Of a stretch of DNA of 64,000 bases, positions 9,488 through 19,318 are shown piece by piece. Every line of letters starts with the position of its first letter. The first letter of the stretch is position 1. The position numbers and the translations under genes are program-made. Below the pieces are notes generated by a model. The model saw nothing but the letters and a program-made list of their open reading frames with translations, did not search any database and was not told the DNA's origin. The DNA is from Lysobacterales bacterium (GTDB lineage: Bacteria > Pseudomonadota > Gammaproteobacteria > Xanthomonadales > Xanthomonadaceae), in NCBI GenBank assembly GCA_016718605.1, contig JADKCY010000003.1:806001-870000 (forward strand), in the 5' to 3' direction.

Positions 9488-10941
9488 GGTTTCGCTCCTT
9501 GCCGTGTTGCGTCGTTGTTCAAGTTGAATTGCAAACCTTCTTTCGCCAAAGTCTGTGCGGCACGACCAATGTCGCCCGCCCCAGCCAGAATCAACAGATC
9601 ACCGTTGCACAGAACATCCGGCAAGGTCACTGCGAGGTCGCGCGGATGCGCAATCAGAACGGGTTCGATGCGCCCTCGCGCGCGAATGCCACGCGCCAAC
9701 GAGCGACCATCTGCACCGGCAATCGGCGCTTCGCCCGCCGGATAGACTTCGGTCAGCACCAAGGCATCCACCGTCGACAGCACGTTGACGAAGTCATCCA
9801 GCAGATCACGGGTCCGGCTGTAGCGATGGGGCTGAAATGCCACCACCAGACGTCGTTGCGGCCAGCCCGCCCGAGCGGCAGCAAAGATCGCAGCCAATTC
9901 ACGCGGATGGTGTCCATAATCATCGACCAGCAGCGCTGTGCCTTGTGGCAACGCCAATTCGCCCAGCTGGTTGAATCGACGACCAACACCCTCGAAGCGC
10001 TCTAGCGCGCGTCGAATCGCCTCGGCTGAAACCCCCAACTGCCATCCAACCGCCGCTGCAGCCAGGGCGTTCTGTACATTGTGATTTCCTGGCAAATTCA
10101 GGCAAACCGAGATGGCATCGGCATCGGGGAGGTGCATCGTGAATTGGGTGCGCCCGGCGTCCTGATGCACATCAGTGGCGCGCACATCGGCGTCGTCAGA
10201 AAAGCCGTAGCTGACCAGATGGCGCGGCATTTCGGCTGCCAACACGCGGACTTCAGGATCATCCACACACAGCACCGCCAGGCCATAGAACGGCAAACGA
10301 TGCAGAAACTCGTTGAACGCGGCGCGTACCCGATTGAAGTCACCGCCATAATTTTCGAGATGGTCGGCGTCGATATTGGTGACGATGGCAATGATCGGAT
10401 TGAGTCGCAGAAAACTGCCATCACTCTCGTCGGCCTCAGCCACCAACCAATCACCCCGTCCCAATCCCGCATTCGCACCAGCAGAGAGCAACTGCCCACC
10501 GATGACAAAGGTCGGGTCGAGTCCGCCTTCGCTCAACACGCTGGCAGTCAGGCTGGTCGTTGTGGTTTTGCCATGCGTTCCCGCAATCGCAATCCCACGT
10601 CGGAAACGCATCAACTCGGCCAGCATTTCTGCGCGCGGCACAATAGGAATGCGTTTCGCGCGCGCCTCCAAAAGCTCTGGATTGTCTGACTGGATGGCAC
10701 TGGAGACCACGACCACATCGGCGCCCGCCACGTGCTCGGCCGCATGGCCCCGGAACACGTTTGCACCCCGCTCCACCAAACGCCGAGTCGCGCGCGAGTC
10801 ACCGAGATCGGACCCGGAGACGGTGTAGCCAAGCGTGCAGAGCACCTCTGCAATGCCACTCATGCCAACACCGCCAATGCCCACAAAGTGGACGCGCCGA
10901 AAAACGCTGGCGATGTCGCCGTCCTGCTGCAGGCGCTTCAT
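9484..10941 (-). CDS. murC: UDP-N-acetylmuramate--L-alanine ligase
   Basis: Mur ligase adding L-alanine to UDP-MurNAc, the first peptide-stem step. The 485-residue protein shows the Rossmann-like start HFVGIGGVGMSGIAEVL, the ATP loop AGTHGKTTTTS at about residue 121, the central EADESDGSFL motif and DDYGHHPRE in the C-terminal domain. All are diagnostic of MurC within the Mur family. It overlaps murG and ddlB by 4 bases each, consistent with translational coupling. Confidence 0.98.
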   Translation of the reverse strand: MKRLQQDGDIASVFRRVHFVGIGGVGMSGIAEVLCTLGYTVSGSDLGDSRATRRLVERGANVFRGHAAEHVAGADVVVVSSAIQSDNPELLEARAKRIPIVPRAEMLAELMRFRRGIAIAGTHGKTTTTSLTASVLSEGGLDPTFVIGGQLLSAGANAGLGRGDWLVAEADESDGSFLRLNPIIAIVTNIDADHLENYGGDFNRVRAAFNEFLHRLPFYGLAVLCVDDPEVRVLAAEMPRHLVSYGFSDDADVRATDVHQDAGRTQFTMHLPDADAISVCLNLPGNHNVQNALAAAAVGWQLGVSAEAIRRALERFEGVGRRFNQLGELALPQGTALLVDDYGHHPRELAAIFAAARAGWPQRRLVVAFQPHRYSRTRDLLDDFVNVLSTVDALVLTEVYPAGEAPIAGADGRSLARGIRARGRIEPVLIAHPRDLAVTLPDVLCNGDLLILAGAGDIGRAAQTLAKEGLQFNLNNDATRQGAKP

Positions 10942-12005
10942 ATGGACACCTCGCTGAGACAGGCTTCAGCCACGTGTCGCGCAGCCAGCGGGCGAGCGAG
11001 TCGCTTTGCTGCGTCCGCCATTTCCAAACGACGCTGGCGATCGGCGACCAATAGCGCAACCGCCTCACCTATCCGCTGTTCGAAGTTGTCGCCTTCCGGC
11101 ACTAGGACGGCGGCACCCTGCTCGCAAAGAAAGTCCGCGTTGCGGGTTTGATGATCATCTGCCGCTGTCGGAAGTGGCACCAGTACCGAGCAGACTCCAG
11201 CTGCGCACAGTTCTGCCAGAGTGGACGCGCCAGCACGACAGATCACGATGTCTGCCTGCGCGTAAGTGGCGGGCATATCTTCCAGAAAGCCGACCACATC
11301 AGCCGTCAGACCCACCGCCGCATACGCTGCGCGGGTCACGTCAACATGCCGCGTGCCAGACTGGTGGCATATGTGCACTGCTGTTGCGAGCTGACCCAGC
11401 GCTGCTGGTAGACGCTTGTTCAGTGACGCTGCGCCTTGACTGCCGCCCATCACCAGAATCGACACGACAGCACGCTGCGGGCTGCGTTCTGCGGGCGCTG
11501 GCAAGTTGAATATTTCGGCCCTGACTGGGTTTCCGACGTACTCCTCGCGAACACCGAAGGACTGCGGAAAGCCGCACAGAACACGCCGCGCAAGTCTCGC
11601 CAACACCCGGTTGGTCAAACCCGGCGCACGATTCTGTTCGTGAACCAGCAAGGGGGTTCGCAGCAACCAGGCGGCCAAGCCACCCGGTCCCGCCGCAAAG
11701 CCGCCAAAACTGATGACAGCGTTGGGGCGCAGCGTGCGCAGGATTTGCATTGCGGCAATCACCGCTGCCAGCAATTGCCAGGGTGCCCGCAGCATCCGCA
11801 CAACACCACTCCCGCGCCATGACGCAATCTGCAGCGTATGCAGTGGGATGTCGTGGGTCGGAACCAGACGGGTTTCCATCGCACCCTCGGCGCCCATCCA
11901 ACTCACTTTCGCATGTTGCGCACGCAACTCTGCGGCGACGGCGAGGCCGGGAAAGATGTGTCCTCCCGTGCCACCCGCCAGAATCATGATGTGCGGGCCA
12001 GTCAT
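10938..12005 (-). CDS. murG: Undecaprenyl-PP-MurNAc-pentapeptide GlcNAc transferase
   Basis: Inner-face GT28 glycosyltransferase turning lipid I into lipid II. The 355-residue protein begins with the glycine-rich loop ILAGGTGGHIFPGLAVA, has GGFAAGPGG in the N-terminal domain, VMGGSQGAASLN at the start of the UDP-GlcNAc domain and CRAGASTLAEL in the C-terminal part. It overlaps ftsW upstream and murC downstream by 4 bases. Confidence 0.98.
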   Translation of the reverse strand: MTGPHIMILAGGTGGHIFPGLAVAAELRAQHAKVSWMGAEGAMETRLVPTHDIPLHTLQIASWRGSGVVRMLRAPWQLLAAVIAAMQILRTLRPNAVISFGGFAAGPGGLAAWLLRTPLLVHEQNRAPGLTNRVLARLARRVLCGFPQSFGVREEYVGNPVRAEIFNLPAPAERSPQRAVVSILVMGGSQGAASLNKRLPAALGQLATAVHICHQSGTRHVDVTRAAYAAVGLTADVVGFLEDMPATYAQADIVICRAGASTLAELCAAGVCSVLVPLPTAADDHQTRNADFLCEQGAAVLVPEGDNFEQRIGEAVALLVADRQRRLEMADAAKRLARPLAARHVAEACLSEVSI

Positions 12006-13318
12006 GGCAAATCTCCCAGACTGGGCTCAACACGTGCCCGCTCTCCCGCCACGCGCGCGCCGCGTTCACCAGTCTCCAGCGTCGCGACGACTGGCACTGA
12101 CGCTTTTGGCGCCACGGTAAGCAGTTCTTCGGGAGTCATGAACTCCTCGCCACGCAGTCGCGCAGACTGGCGCTTAGCACGATCGACTTCATAGCTGATC
12201 CGCATCAACACGCCCAGCGCCATGCACGTCATGACTACGCTGGAACCGCCGGCGGAAATCAATGGCAAGGTCAGACCTTTTGTAGGCAACAGACCCATAT
12301 TCACACCTATTGAGACGACCGCCTGAAGGCTGATCATCAGACCGACGCCAAACGCAACATGTGCCGCAAAGTCTCGCCGCAGTTGCAGTGCTTCCCAACC
12401 GATGGCGAACGCTCGCCACGTCAGCACTGCAAAGCAAGCGATCAGGAACAGCACACCGATGAAGCCCATTTCTTCGGCGACCACCGAAAAGATGAAATCC
12501 GTGTGCGCCTCAGGAAGGTAGTACAACTTCTGCACGCTTCCACCCAAACCAACGCCGGTGGCCTCTCCTCGTCCGATCGCGATCAACGCCTGCGTCAGTT
12601 GGAATCCTGAGTCGAAAGCATGTTGCCAAGGGTCGGTGAACGAGATCAGTCGGCGCACGCGATAGCTTTCGGACAGCGCGACATAGCCCACCAACGGAAG
12701 CGCGCCCAGCATCGGCAAGCCTAGCCAGATCAGCTTCGCGCCGCCAAGCCAGAGCATCCCCATGGCAACTGCACCCAACAACACGGCAGAGCCAAAATCC
12801 GGCTGCAACAGCAACAGCACGAACATGGCACCGACAACACCCATCGGTTTGAACACGGCCCAGAAGGTGTTCTGCAACGCATCCCGATAGCGCGCCATGT
12901 AACTCGCCAGCCAAGCAATCAGAATCAGCTTGACCATTTCGACAACTTGAAATCCGATCGGGCCGACGTAGATCCAGCGTTGTGCACCATTGATGCGACG
13001 ACCAATTCCCGGCACCAGCACGGCGATCAGCAGCAGTCCTCCAATGATTAGTGCCAGCTTGCTCCAGGACTCCAGAATCCGCAGCTCGATGCGCGATAGC
13101 GCCAGACCAAAGGCGAGACCAGTAACGAGAAACACCGCGTGTTTGACCAGGTACGTGTAGGGCCCGGTTCGCAGCCCTTCCGCGATTGCGATGGAACTTG
13201 AGGCAACCATCACCAGGCCAATGCTGGCCAGAGCGATGATCGCACTCAACATGATGTTGTCGAAGCGTCCCTCGATCTGGTTCAGTCGCATCGCCTGAGG
13301 CAGTTCTATCCCGAGCAT
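12002..13318 (-). CDS. ftsW: Lipid II polymerase FtsW
   Basis: SEDS-family peptidoglycan glycosyltransferase working with FtsI at the septum. The 438-residue protein has about ten hydrophobic segments, starting with IMLSAIIALASIGLVMV, plus the family blocks AHTDFIFSVVAEEMGFIG and GLLPTKGLTLPLISAGGSS. A hydrophilic tail of about 70 residues follows the last membrane helix. Its ATG shares one base with the mraY stop (TGATG), so no murD fits between mraY and ftsW. Confidence 0.98.
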   Translation of the reverse strand: MLGIELPQAMRLNQIEGRFDNIMLSAIIALASIGLVMVASSSIAIAEGLRTGPYTYLVKHAVFLVTGLAFGLALSRIELRILESWSKLALIIGGLLLIAVLVPGIGRRINGAQRWIYVGPIGFQVVEMVKLILIAWLASYMARYRDALQNTFWAVFKPMGVVGAMFVLLLLQPDFGSAVLLGAVAMGMLWLGGAKLIWLGLPMLGALPLVGYVALSESYRVRRLISFTDPWQHAFDSGFQLTQALIAIGRGEATGVGLGGSVQKLYYLPEAHTDFIFSVVAEEMGFIGVLFLIACFAVLTWRAFAIGWEALQLRRDFAAHVAFGVGLMISLQAVVSIGVNMGLLPTKGLTLPLISAGGSSVVMTCMALGVLMRISYEVDRAKRQSARLRGEEFMTPEELLTVAPKASVPVVATLETGERGARVAGERARVEPSLGDLP

Positions 13319-14403
13319 CAGCGCACCTTCAGGGTCGCAAGACCAATTAGCACCAACACGACGGAGATGATCCAGAAGCGCACGATGACGCGCGGCTCCG
13401 GCCAGCCCTTCAATTCGAAGTGGTGATGGATTGGCGCCATTCGGAATACCCGACGCCCAGTAAGCTTGAAGCTCGCGACCTGGATCATCACCGACAGCGT
13501 CTCGATGACGAATATTCCTCCCATGACGGCCAGTACCAACTCCTGACGGACGATGACGGCGACGGTACCCAGCACCGCACCCAATGCCAATGCGCCGATA
13601 TCACCCATGAACACTTGCGCTGGAAATGTGTTGAACCAAAGAAACCCGAGCCCCGCACCACCAATCGCTGCACACAGGATGATCAGCTCGCCGCTACCGG
13701 GCAGGGCAGGAATCAGCAGGTAGTGCGCGAACTGCGCATGTCCGGATAGATAGGCGAAGACGCCCAATGCGCCCGCGACCAGAACGGTCGGCATGATCGC
13801 CAGACCGTCGAGTCCATCGGTCAGATTGACCGCATTGGAAAAACCGACGATCCAGAAATAGGCGACCGCGATAAAGCCGAGCCCCAGCGGAACCGCGACA
13901 TCCTTAAGCAAGGGCACGTGAAAGGCCGTAGCCGCAGGGACATCGGCGGTGGAATACAGCCATATGGCAGCCAACAGACCGAAGATCGACTGCAGCAGAT
14001 ATTTCCAGCGCGACGCAAGGCCGCGCGGATCACGCTTGACGACTTTGAGGTAGTCATCCAACCAGCCAATCGCGCCGAACGAGACCATCACCGCCAGCAC
14101 AATCCAGATGTAGCGATTCGAAAGGTTGGCCCACAACAACGTGGATACCGTGACCGCCATCAGAATTAACCCGCCGCCCATGGTCGGCGTGCCGGCCTTC
14201 GAGAAGTGCGTTTGGGGACCATCGCTGCGGATCGGTTGACCACCCGACTTCAAACGCGCCAATTTGCGGATGAATGCAGGCCCAAACAGCAGTGACAAAC
14301 CCAAAGCTGTCAGCGCACTCAGAATCGCGCGCAGGGTCAGATAGTTGAACATCGCAAAGACGCGATCAAAGGACTCGAGCCAGCGCGCCAGTTCAAGCAA
14401 CAT
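13318..14403 (-). CDS. mraY: Phospho-N-acetylmuramoyl-pentapeptide transferase MraY
   Basis: Integral membrane enzyme making lipid I from UDP-MurNAc-pentapeptide and undecaprenyl phosphate. The 361-residue protein shows HFSKAGTPTMGGGLIL, the DDYLKVVKR aspartate motif, NLTDGLDGLA, and MAPIHHHFELKGWPEPRVIVRFWI near the end. The ATG at 14403 (MLLELARW) is chosen over the ATG seven codons upstream because it matches the family N terminus. It overlaps murF by 11 bases. Confidence 0.97.
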   Translation of the reverse strand: MLLELARWLESFDRVFAMFNYLTLRAILSALTALGLSLLFGPAFIRKLARLKSGGQPIRSDGPQTHFSKAGTPTMGGGLILMAVTVSTLLWANLSNRYIWIVLAVMVSFGAIGWLDDYLKVVKRDPRGLASRWKYLLQSIFGLLAAIWLYSTADVPAATAFHVPLLKDVAVPLGLGFIAVAYFWIVGFSNAVNLTDGLDGLAIMPTVLVAGALGVFAYLSGHAQFAHYLLIPALPGSGELIILCAAIGGAGLGFLWFNTFPAQVFMGDIGALALGAVLGTVAVIVRQELVLAVMGGIFVIETLSVMIQVASFKLTGRRVFRMAPIHHHFELKGWPEPRVIVRFWIISVVLVLIGLATLKVR

Positions 14404-15769
14404 GGGCTTGTCTCTCCCGATCACTGTCCAGCAGGGCCTTCACGACCCGATCCATGCGGCTGCCCCGCGATCCCTTCACCAAGCAACACATGCCGGGAGC
14501 CATACGTGCGGGAAGTGCGGCAATCAGTGCTTGCTGGGTGGGGTAGACAACGCCGCCATTGCCAAAGCCCTCCACGGCTGCTGCAGCCAGTTCACCCACC
14601 GCATGCAGTTCGCCGATCCCCGCTTCCCGCGCCAGCCGACCCATCTCGGCGTGCAATGCCAGCGCATCCGGCCCCAATTCCCGCATGTCACCTAGGACCA
14701 AACTGGTATTGCGTCCATGTGTGGCCAGCACCGCAATTGCCGCATTCAATGAGCCAGGATTGGCGTTGTAGCTGTCGTCCAGCAACTGCACCGAATCGCT
14801 CAGTACGTGGCTCTGCAAACGCCCAGCGACTCCCTGCGCTTGCTGCAGGCCGGCAACGATGTCAGCCAGCGGCGCATTCACAGCAAGGGCCATGGCGGCA
14901 GCCGCCAGCGCATTGCGCACGTTATGCAGCCCTGGCAATGGCAGCACGATCTCGGCATCACCTTGCGGCGTGGTCAACAAAAAACGACTCGACGTTGCCG
15001 TCAATGCGATGCGCCTGGCCATGACCTCAGCCGCACATTCGATGCCAAAGCGTAGGACACGAACATGCGCGGCCAAGTCTTCAAACAAGGGCGCAAACGC
15101 CTCATCTGCTGCGATCACGGCATAACCATTGCTGCGCAGCGCGCGGTAGATCGCGCCTTTGGTTTGCGCGATGCCCAACATGCTACCCATGCGCTCCAAG
15201 TGCGCGGGAGCCACGTTATTGACGAGCGCGACATCCGGCGTCAGCACATCGCACAGATACGCGATGTCACCTGGCTTGCCCGCGCCCATTTCATAGACAC
15301 CAAATCGCGCGTCTTGTGGTTGCCCCAACACAGCCAAGGGCAAACCGATTTCATTGTTCAGATTGCCAGGATTGGCATAACTCAATGCAACGCGCGACAG
15401 AATGCCCTGCAGGAGAGTCTTGACCGATGTTTTTCCGTTGCTGCCGGTGATTGCCAGCACACGTGTCGATCGCCGCGACGCCACCATCGCGGCGATGCGC
15501 CCGAGCGCCCATTGCGTATCCACACAGACAACGTGCGGGATTCTGTCGAGCAGGGCTTTACTGGCCAATACCGCAGCGGCGCCGGCGTCGACAGCGGCGG
15601 CGGCAAAGTCGTGTCCATCCGCATGCTCGCCGGGCAAACAGACAAACAGGTCGCCTGGGCGGATCGCGCGGGAATCGGTTTGCACGCCACGCACCTGTGT
15701 TTCTGGCGCAACACCATGTGCTTCGCCATTCACCAGACGCGCAATTTCCATGACGTCGATGGGCGTCAT
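14393..15769 (-). CDS. murF: UDP-MurNAc-tripeptide--D-Ala-D-Ala ligase MurF
   Basis: Last cytoplasmic Mur ligase, attaching D-Ala-D-Ala to the UDP-MurNAc tripeptide. The protein of 458 residues has the ATP loop AITGSNGKTSVKTLL, EMGAGKPGDIAYL in the central domain and LLDDSYNANPGSLNAAI in the C-terminal domain. The ATG at 15769 (MTPIDVMEIARL) is preferred to the one six codons upstream because it forms the operon's usual ATGA overlap with the murE stop. Confidence 0.97.
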   Translation of the reverse strand: MTPIDVMEIARLVNGEAHGVAPETQVRGVQTDSRAIRPGDLFVCLPGEHADGHDFAAAAVDAGAAAVLASKALLDRIPHVVCVDTQWALGRIAAMVASRRSTRVLAITGSNGKTSVKTLLQGILSRVALSYANPGNLNNEIGLPLAVLGQPQDARFGVYEMGAGKPGDIAYLCDVLTPDVALVNNVAPAHLERMGSMLGIAQTKGAIYRALRSNGYAVIAADEAFAPLFEDLAAHVRVLRFGIECAAEVMARRIALTATSSRFLLTTPQGDAEIVLPLPGLHNVRNALAAAAMALAVNAPLADIVAGLQQAQGVAGRLQSHVLSDSVQLLDDSYNANPGSLNAAIAVLATHGRNTSLVLGDMRELGPDALALHAEMGRLAREAGIGELHAVGELAAAAVEGFGNGGVVYPTQQALIAALPARMAPGMCCLVKGSRGSRMDRVVKALLDSDRERQAHVA

Positions 15770-17229
15770 GCGGCGACTCCCAAGCAACTTGCCGCGTGCG
15801 CCGAATCATCGAAAGGCAGCCGTTCTCCGGCGATCTCTTGCCACGTCTCATGCCCTTTGCCGGCAATCAGCACTGTGTCACCTGGGCGTGCTTGTTGGAT
15901 CGCGTCACGGATCGCCATCGCGCGGTCCTGTTGTACCCGTGCTCTCGCCGGATCCGCAAACCCCGCCAGTATCTCTGCAACGATGAACTGCGCGTCCTCA
16001 CCACGCGGATTGTCATCCGTCACGACGACGCTATCCGCATAGGATTCTGCAATACGAGCCATCTGCGGTCGCTTGCCACGATCGCGCTCACCGCCACAGC
16101 CAAAGACACAGATCAGGCGCCCGGTGGTATGCCCGCGCAGGCTCAGCAATGCCTGCGCCAAAGCGTCCGGGGTATGCGCATAGTCGACGACAACCAATGG
16201 CGTCCGGCCGTCACCGCCCAAGCGATTCATTCGACCGGGAATAGGCTGCAATCGCGGCAGCAGGGAATACACCTCCTCCAGAGCAACGCCAAGCGCACCC
16301 AGGGCACCCGCGACAGTGAGCAGATTGTCGACATTGAATTGTCCCAGCAGCGGACTCTGGATTGCACGAGCGACATCGCCGATGCGCAGCGTGAAGCGCA
16401 GACCGGATGCGCGCATTTCCACATCGGACGCAGCAACGCGTGCCGCAGATTGACCAAGCGCGCTTGTTGTCCAGCAATCCAGATGTGCCGGTAGACCTTC
16501 CGCGAGCAGACTGCCCTGCGGGTCATCCCTGTTGATTACCGCCGCCTTCAAACTGTCGAACGTGAACAGACTGGCCTTGGCGGCAGCGTAAGCGGCAAAG
16601 CTACCGTGATAGTCAAGGTGATCGCGACTCAGGTTGGTGAACACTGCCACTCGGATGGGCACAGCATCGACACGTCCCTGATCCAACGCATGCGATGACA
16701 CCTCCATCGCTACGGTAGTCGCCCCTTGATCACGCAAATCGCGGAGCAATCGGTGCACCTCCAGGACATCCGGCGTGGTTCGTTCACCAGCGCGCAGATG
16801 CCCATGCAGACCCGCCCCCAAGGTACCGATGGTCGCAGCTGTCTGTCCCAACAGGGTCAGCGCTTGCGCCAGCAATTGCACTGTCGAGGTCTTGCCGTTG
16901 GTGCCAGTGACGCCAACAACGGTCGGACCGAGAATATCGAGTAACGATTCTTTCAAAGCGAGCGCGCCAAGGCGCCCACGCAGTCCAGGAACGATGACCA
17001 CTGGAATATCCAGCGCGGGCACCGCAGCACCTGGCTCTGCAATGACCAGCACCGCACCACGCGTAGCGGCAAACTGGGCAAACTCAAGACCATGCCGCTG
17101 CGCACCGGCCAGCGCAACAAAACCATCGCCCGGTGCGATGTGGCGACTGTCCAAGCGCCACTGAGCCACTCGCAGATCGCCCAGATGCGCGCATTCCGGC
17201 AACAGATCAACTGGTCGCAACGTCGTCAT
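15766..17229 (-). CDS. murE: UDP-MurNAc-L-Ala-D-Glu--meso-DAP ligase MurE
   Basis: Adds the third stem residue. The 487-residue protein has the ATP loop TGTNGKTST from residue 108, MEVSSHALDQGR in the central domain and, in the C-terminal domain, DNPRGE at 406-411. The DNPR signature marks enzymes that use meso-diaminopimelate rather than lysine, predicting Gram-negative A1-gamma peptidoglycan. It overlaps ftsI and murF by 4 bases each. Confidence 0.97.
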   Translation of the reverse strand: MTTLRPVDLLPECAHLGDLRVAQWRLDSRHIAPGDGFVALAGAQRHGLEFAQFAATRGAVLVIAEPGAAVPALDIPVVIVPGLRGRLGALALKESLLDILGPTVVGVTGTNGKTSTVQLLAQALTLLGQTAATIGTLGAGLHGHLRAGERTTPDVLEVHRLLRDLRDQGATTVAMEVSSHALDQGRVDAVPIRVAVFTNLSRDHLDYHGSFAAYAAAKASLFTFDSLKAAVINRDDPQGSLLAEGLPAHLDCWTTSALGQSAARVAASDVEMRASGLRFTLRIGDVARAIQSPLLGQFNVDNLLTVAGALGALGVALEEVYSLLPRLQPIPGRMNRLGGDGRTPLVVVDYAHTPDALAQALLSLRGHTTGRLICVFGCGGERDRGKRPQMARIAESYADSVVVTDDNPRGEDAQFIVAEILAGFADPARARVQQDRAMAIRDAIQQARPGDTVLIAGKGHETWQEIAGERLPFDDSAHAASCLGVAA

Positions 17230-19052
17230 CGCGTTGCTCCATCGGCTGCCTGCATCTCTGGTCCGGCTGCCGCGTCCAGCGCTTCGGCAACGGATTCAGC
17301 TTCCAGCGTCAATGCGTCGGCTGCCTCAGCAGGCACGGCAGGCGCTGCCGCCAGCAGTTGTTCGACGTTGTCAGGCGGAACATCCAGTAGCCGCAACGCG
17401 TCCGCCATTACACGGCCAAAGACGGGCGCCGCCACCAAGCCGCCGTAGTACTGCTTGGGATCGGGATCATTGATCATCAGCGCCATCGCGTAGCGCGGCT
17501 TGGATGCCGGCACCAAGCCCGCAAACACGCTGATGTAGCGCTTCTCGTAGCCACCAGCAATGGAACGCCGCGAGGTTCCGGTCTTCCCGGCAACGCGATA
17601 GCCTGGCACACCGGCACGTTGTGCTGAGCCCTGCGGACCGGTGACCGTTTCCAGCATGCCAAGCATGGTCTGCGCCAACTGCGGATCAATCGCCGCGCGC
17701 CCCTCACCTGCGCCGCCATGCACGAACGTTGCGGGCATCCAGACACCACCATTGCCCAGCGCAGCATAGGCCTGGGCAAGTTGAAGCACCGTCGTGGACA
17801 AACCATAGCCGTAGGAAATGGTGGCCTTTTCAACCACCCCCCAACCTTGCGGTGCGGTGAGCACACCTGCCTGTTCACCCGGAAAGCCCGAGCCAGACAA
17901 TTCGCCAAACCCGAAGCGATGCAAGACGTCATGCAAATGCTCGTTTGGCATGTCGAGCGCCAGCTTGGTCGCTGCGATATTGCTCGACTTGGTCAACAGG
18001 CCGGTAACGGTCAATGTGCCAAAGTTGCGAATGTCACGCACTACGTGGTTCGCCAACGGCATGTAGCCCGGACTGGTCTCGATCACCGTATCTGGCATCA
18101 CTCGGCCTGTTTCCAATGCCGCGGCGACGGTAAATGCCTTGATCACCGAGCCCGGCTCGAACACGTCGGTGACTGCGCGATTGCGCCGCGCGGCCGGCAC
18201 GCTTTCCAGCAGATTCGGGTTGTAGGAGGGCAAGTTGACCATGGCGAGGATTTCGCCGGTTGCCACATCCAGCACCACTGCACTGCCCGACGTCGCAGCG
18301 TTCTCCAGCAGCGCATGCTGTAGTTCACGGTGCACCAGATGCTGCAGTCGGCGGTCCAGCGACAGTTCAAGTGTGCGCCCCTGCTCTGCGGCGCGAACCA
18401 ACTCGATGTTCTCAACGACACGCCCCAAGCGATCTTTGATCACCCGTTTGGCGCCCGGCTTTCCGGTCAGCCAGTCGTTGAAGGCCAACTCCAGACCTTC
18501 CTGTCCCTGATCGTCGATGTTGGTGTAACCCAGTACATGAGCAGCGACATCACCCAATGGATAGAAGCGTTGGTACTCGCGAGTGCTGTAGACGCCCGGG
18601 ATCTTCAGCGCCATCACAGGCTCAGCCTGATCCGGCGTCATACGGCGCCGCAGATAGACGAAATCGCGCTCCGCCCGCGCCTCGACGCGCGCCTTCAACT
18701 CTTCCAGCGGCTGCTCCAATGCCATTGCCAGGTCAGCCAGACGCGCCGGATGCTTGAGAAGCTCACGCGGACTGGCCCAGATCGACTCGACCGGCGTGGA
18801 AATGGCCAAAGGTTCGCCATTGCGGTCGGTGATCATGCCGCGCGAGGTTGGAATGGCAATCTCGCGCACAAATCGCGCGTCGCCCTTCGCCTGGTAGAAC
18901 TCACTTCGCAACAACTGCATCTCGGCAGCCTTGGCCACCAAAGCAACGCCACAAAGCCCCAACAGCACCGCCATCAGGCGCAGCCGTCCACGTAGGTTGG
19001 GACCGCGCTGCGGTCCTTGTATCCGACGCACTGGCAGACGACGAGCCGTCAT
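17226..19052 (-). CDS. ftsI: Septal peptidoglycan transpeptidase FtsI (PBP3)
   Basis: Class B penicillin-binding protein that cross-links septal wall. The 608-residue protein has an Arg-rich cytoplasmic start, a membrane anchor at about residues 25-45, a pedestal domain, and a transpeptidase domain with all three active-site motifs: SVIK at 302-305, SSN at 356-358 and KTG at 490-492. An Ala/Glu-rich tail of roughly 40 residues at the C terminus follows the usual end of the domain. It overlaps ftsL and murE by 4 bases each. Confidence 0.97.
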   Translation of the reverse strand: MTARRLPVRRIQGPQRGPNLRGRLRLMAVLLGLCGVALVAKAAEMQLLRSEFYQAKGDARFVREIAIPTSRGMITDRNGEPLAISTPVESIWASPRELLKHPARLADLAMALEQPLEELKARVEARAERDFVYLRRRMTPDQAEPVMALKIPGVYSTREYQRFYPLGDVAAHVLGYTNIDDQGQEGLELAFNDWLTGKPGAKRVIKDRLGRVVENIELVRAAEQGRTLELSLDRRLQHLVHRELQHALLENAATSGSAVVLDVATGEILAMVNLPSYNPNLLESVPAARRNRAVTDVFEPGSVIKAFTVAAALETGRVMPDTVIETSPGYMPLANHVVRDIRNFGTLTVTGLLTKSSNIAATKLALDMPNEHLHDVLHRFGFGELSGSGFPGEQAGVLTAPQGWGVVEKATISYGYGLSTTVLQLAQAYAALGNGGVWMPATFVHGGAGEGRAAIDPQLAQTMLGMLETVTGPQGSAQRAGVPGYRVAGKTGTSRRSIAGGYEKRYISVFAGLVPASKPRYAMALMINDPDPKQYYGGLVAAPVFGRVMADALRLLDVPPDNVEQLLAAAPAVPAEAADALTLEAESVAEALDAAAGPEMQAADGATR

Positions 19053-19318
19053 GGCTGCAGTACCTCCACCTCGGTTGCGCTGGGTGAGCGCATCAGCAAC
19101 TGCTCGGCAGCCACGCGCTCGATTCGACTCGTTTTGCCTAAAGCAGCCTGCTCCAACTGCAAACGACCAAACTCGATGTTCAACTCATCGCGCTGAATCT
19201 CCAGCGCCGTCATTTCGACCGACAATTGACGATGCTGCTGGCGCGACTCAACCACGGAAATCGCGGTGACAATGACGCCAAGCAGCAGTGGCAAGCCAAT
19301 CAACAGACGCCAGTTCAT
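19049..19318 (-). CDS. ftsL: Cell division protein FtsL
   Basis: Small bitopic divisome protein that pairs with FtsB and FtsQ through a periplasmic coiled coil. The 89-residue product has a membrane segment at about residues 4-23 (LLIGLPLLLGVIVTAISVV) and a heptad-like helix rich in Gln, Leu and Glu. FtsL sequences are poorly conserved; the call rests on size, topology and position between rsmH and ftsI with 4-base overlaps on both sides. Confidence 0.92.
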   Translation of the reverse strand: MNWRLLIGLPLLLGVIVTAISVVESRQQHRQLSVEMTALEIQRDELNIEFGRLQLEQAALGKTSRIERVAAEQLLMRSPSATEVEVLQP

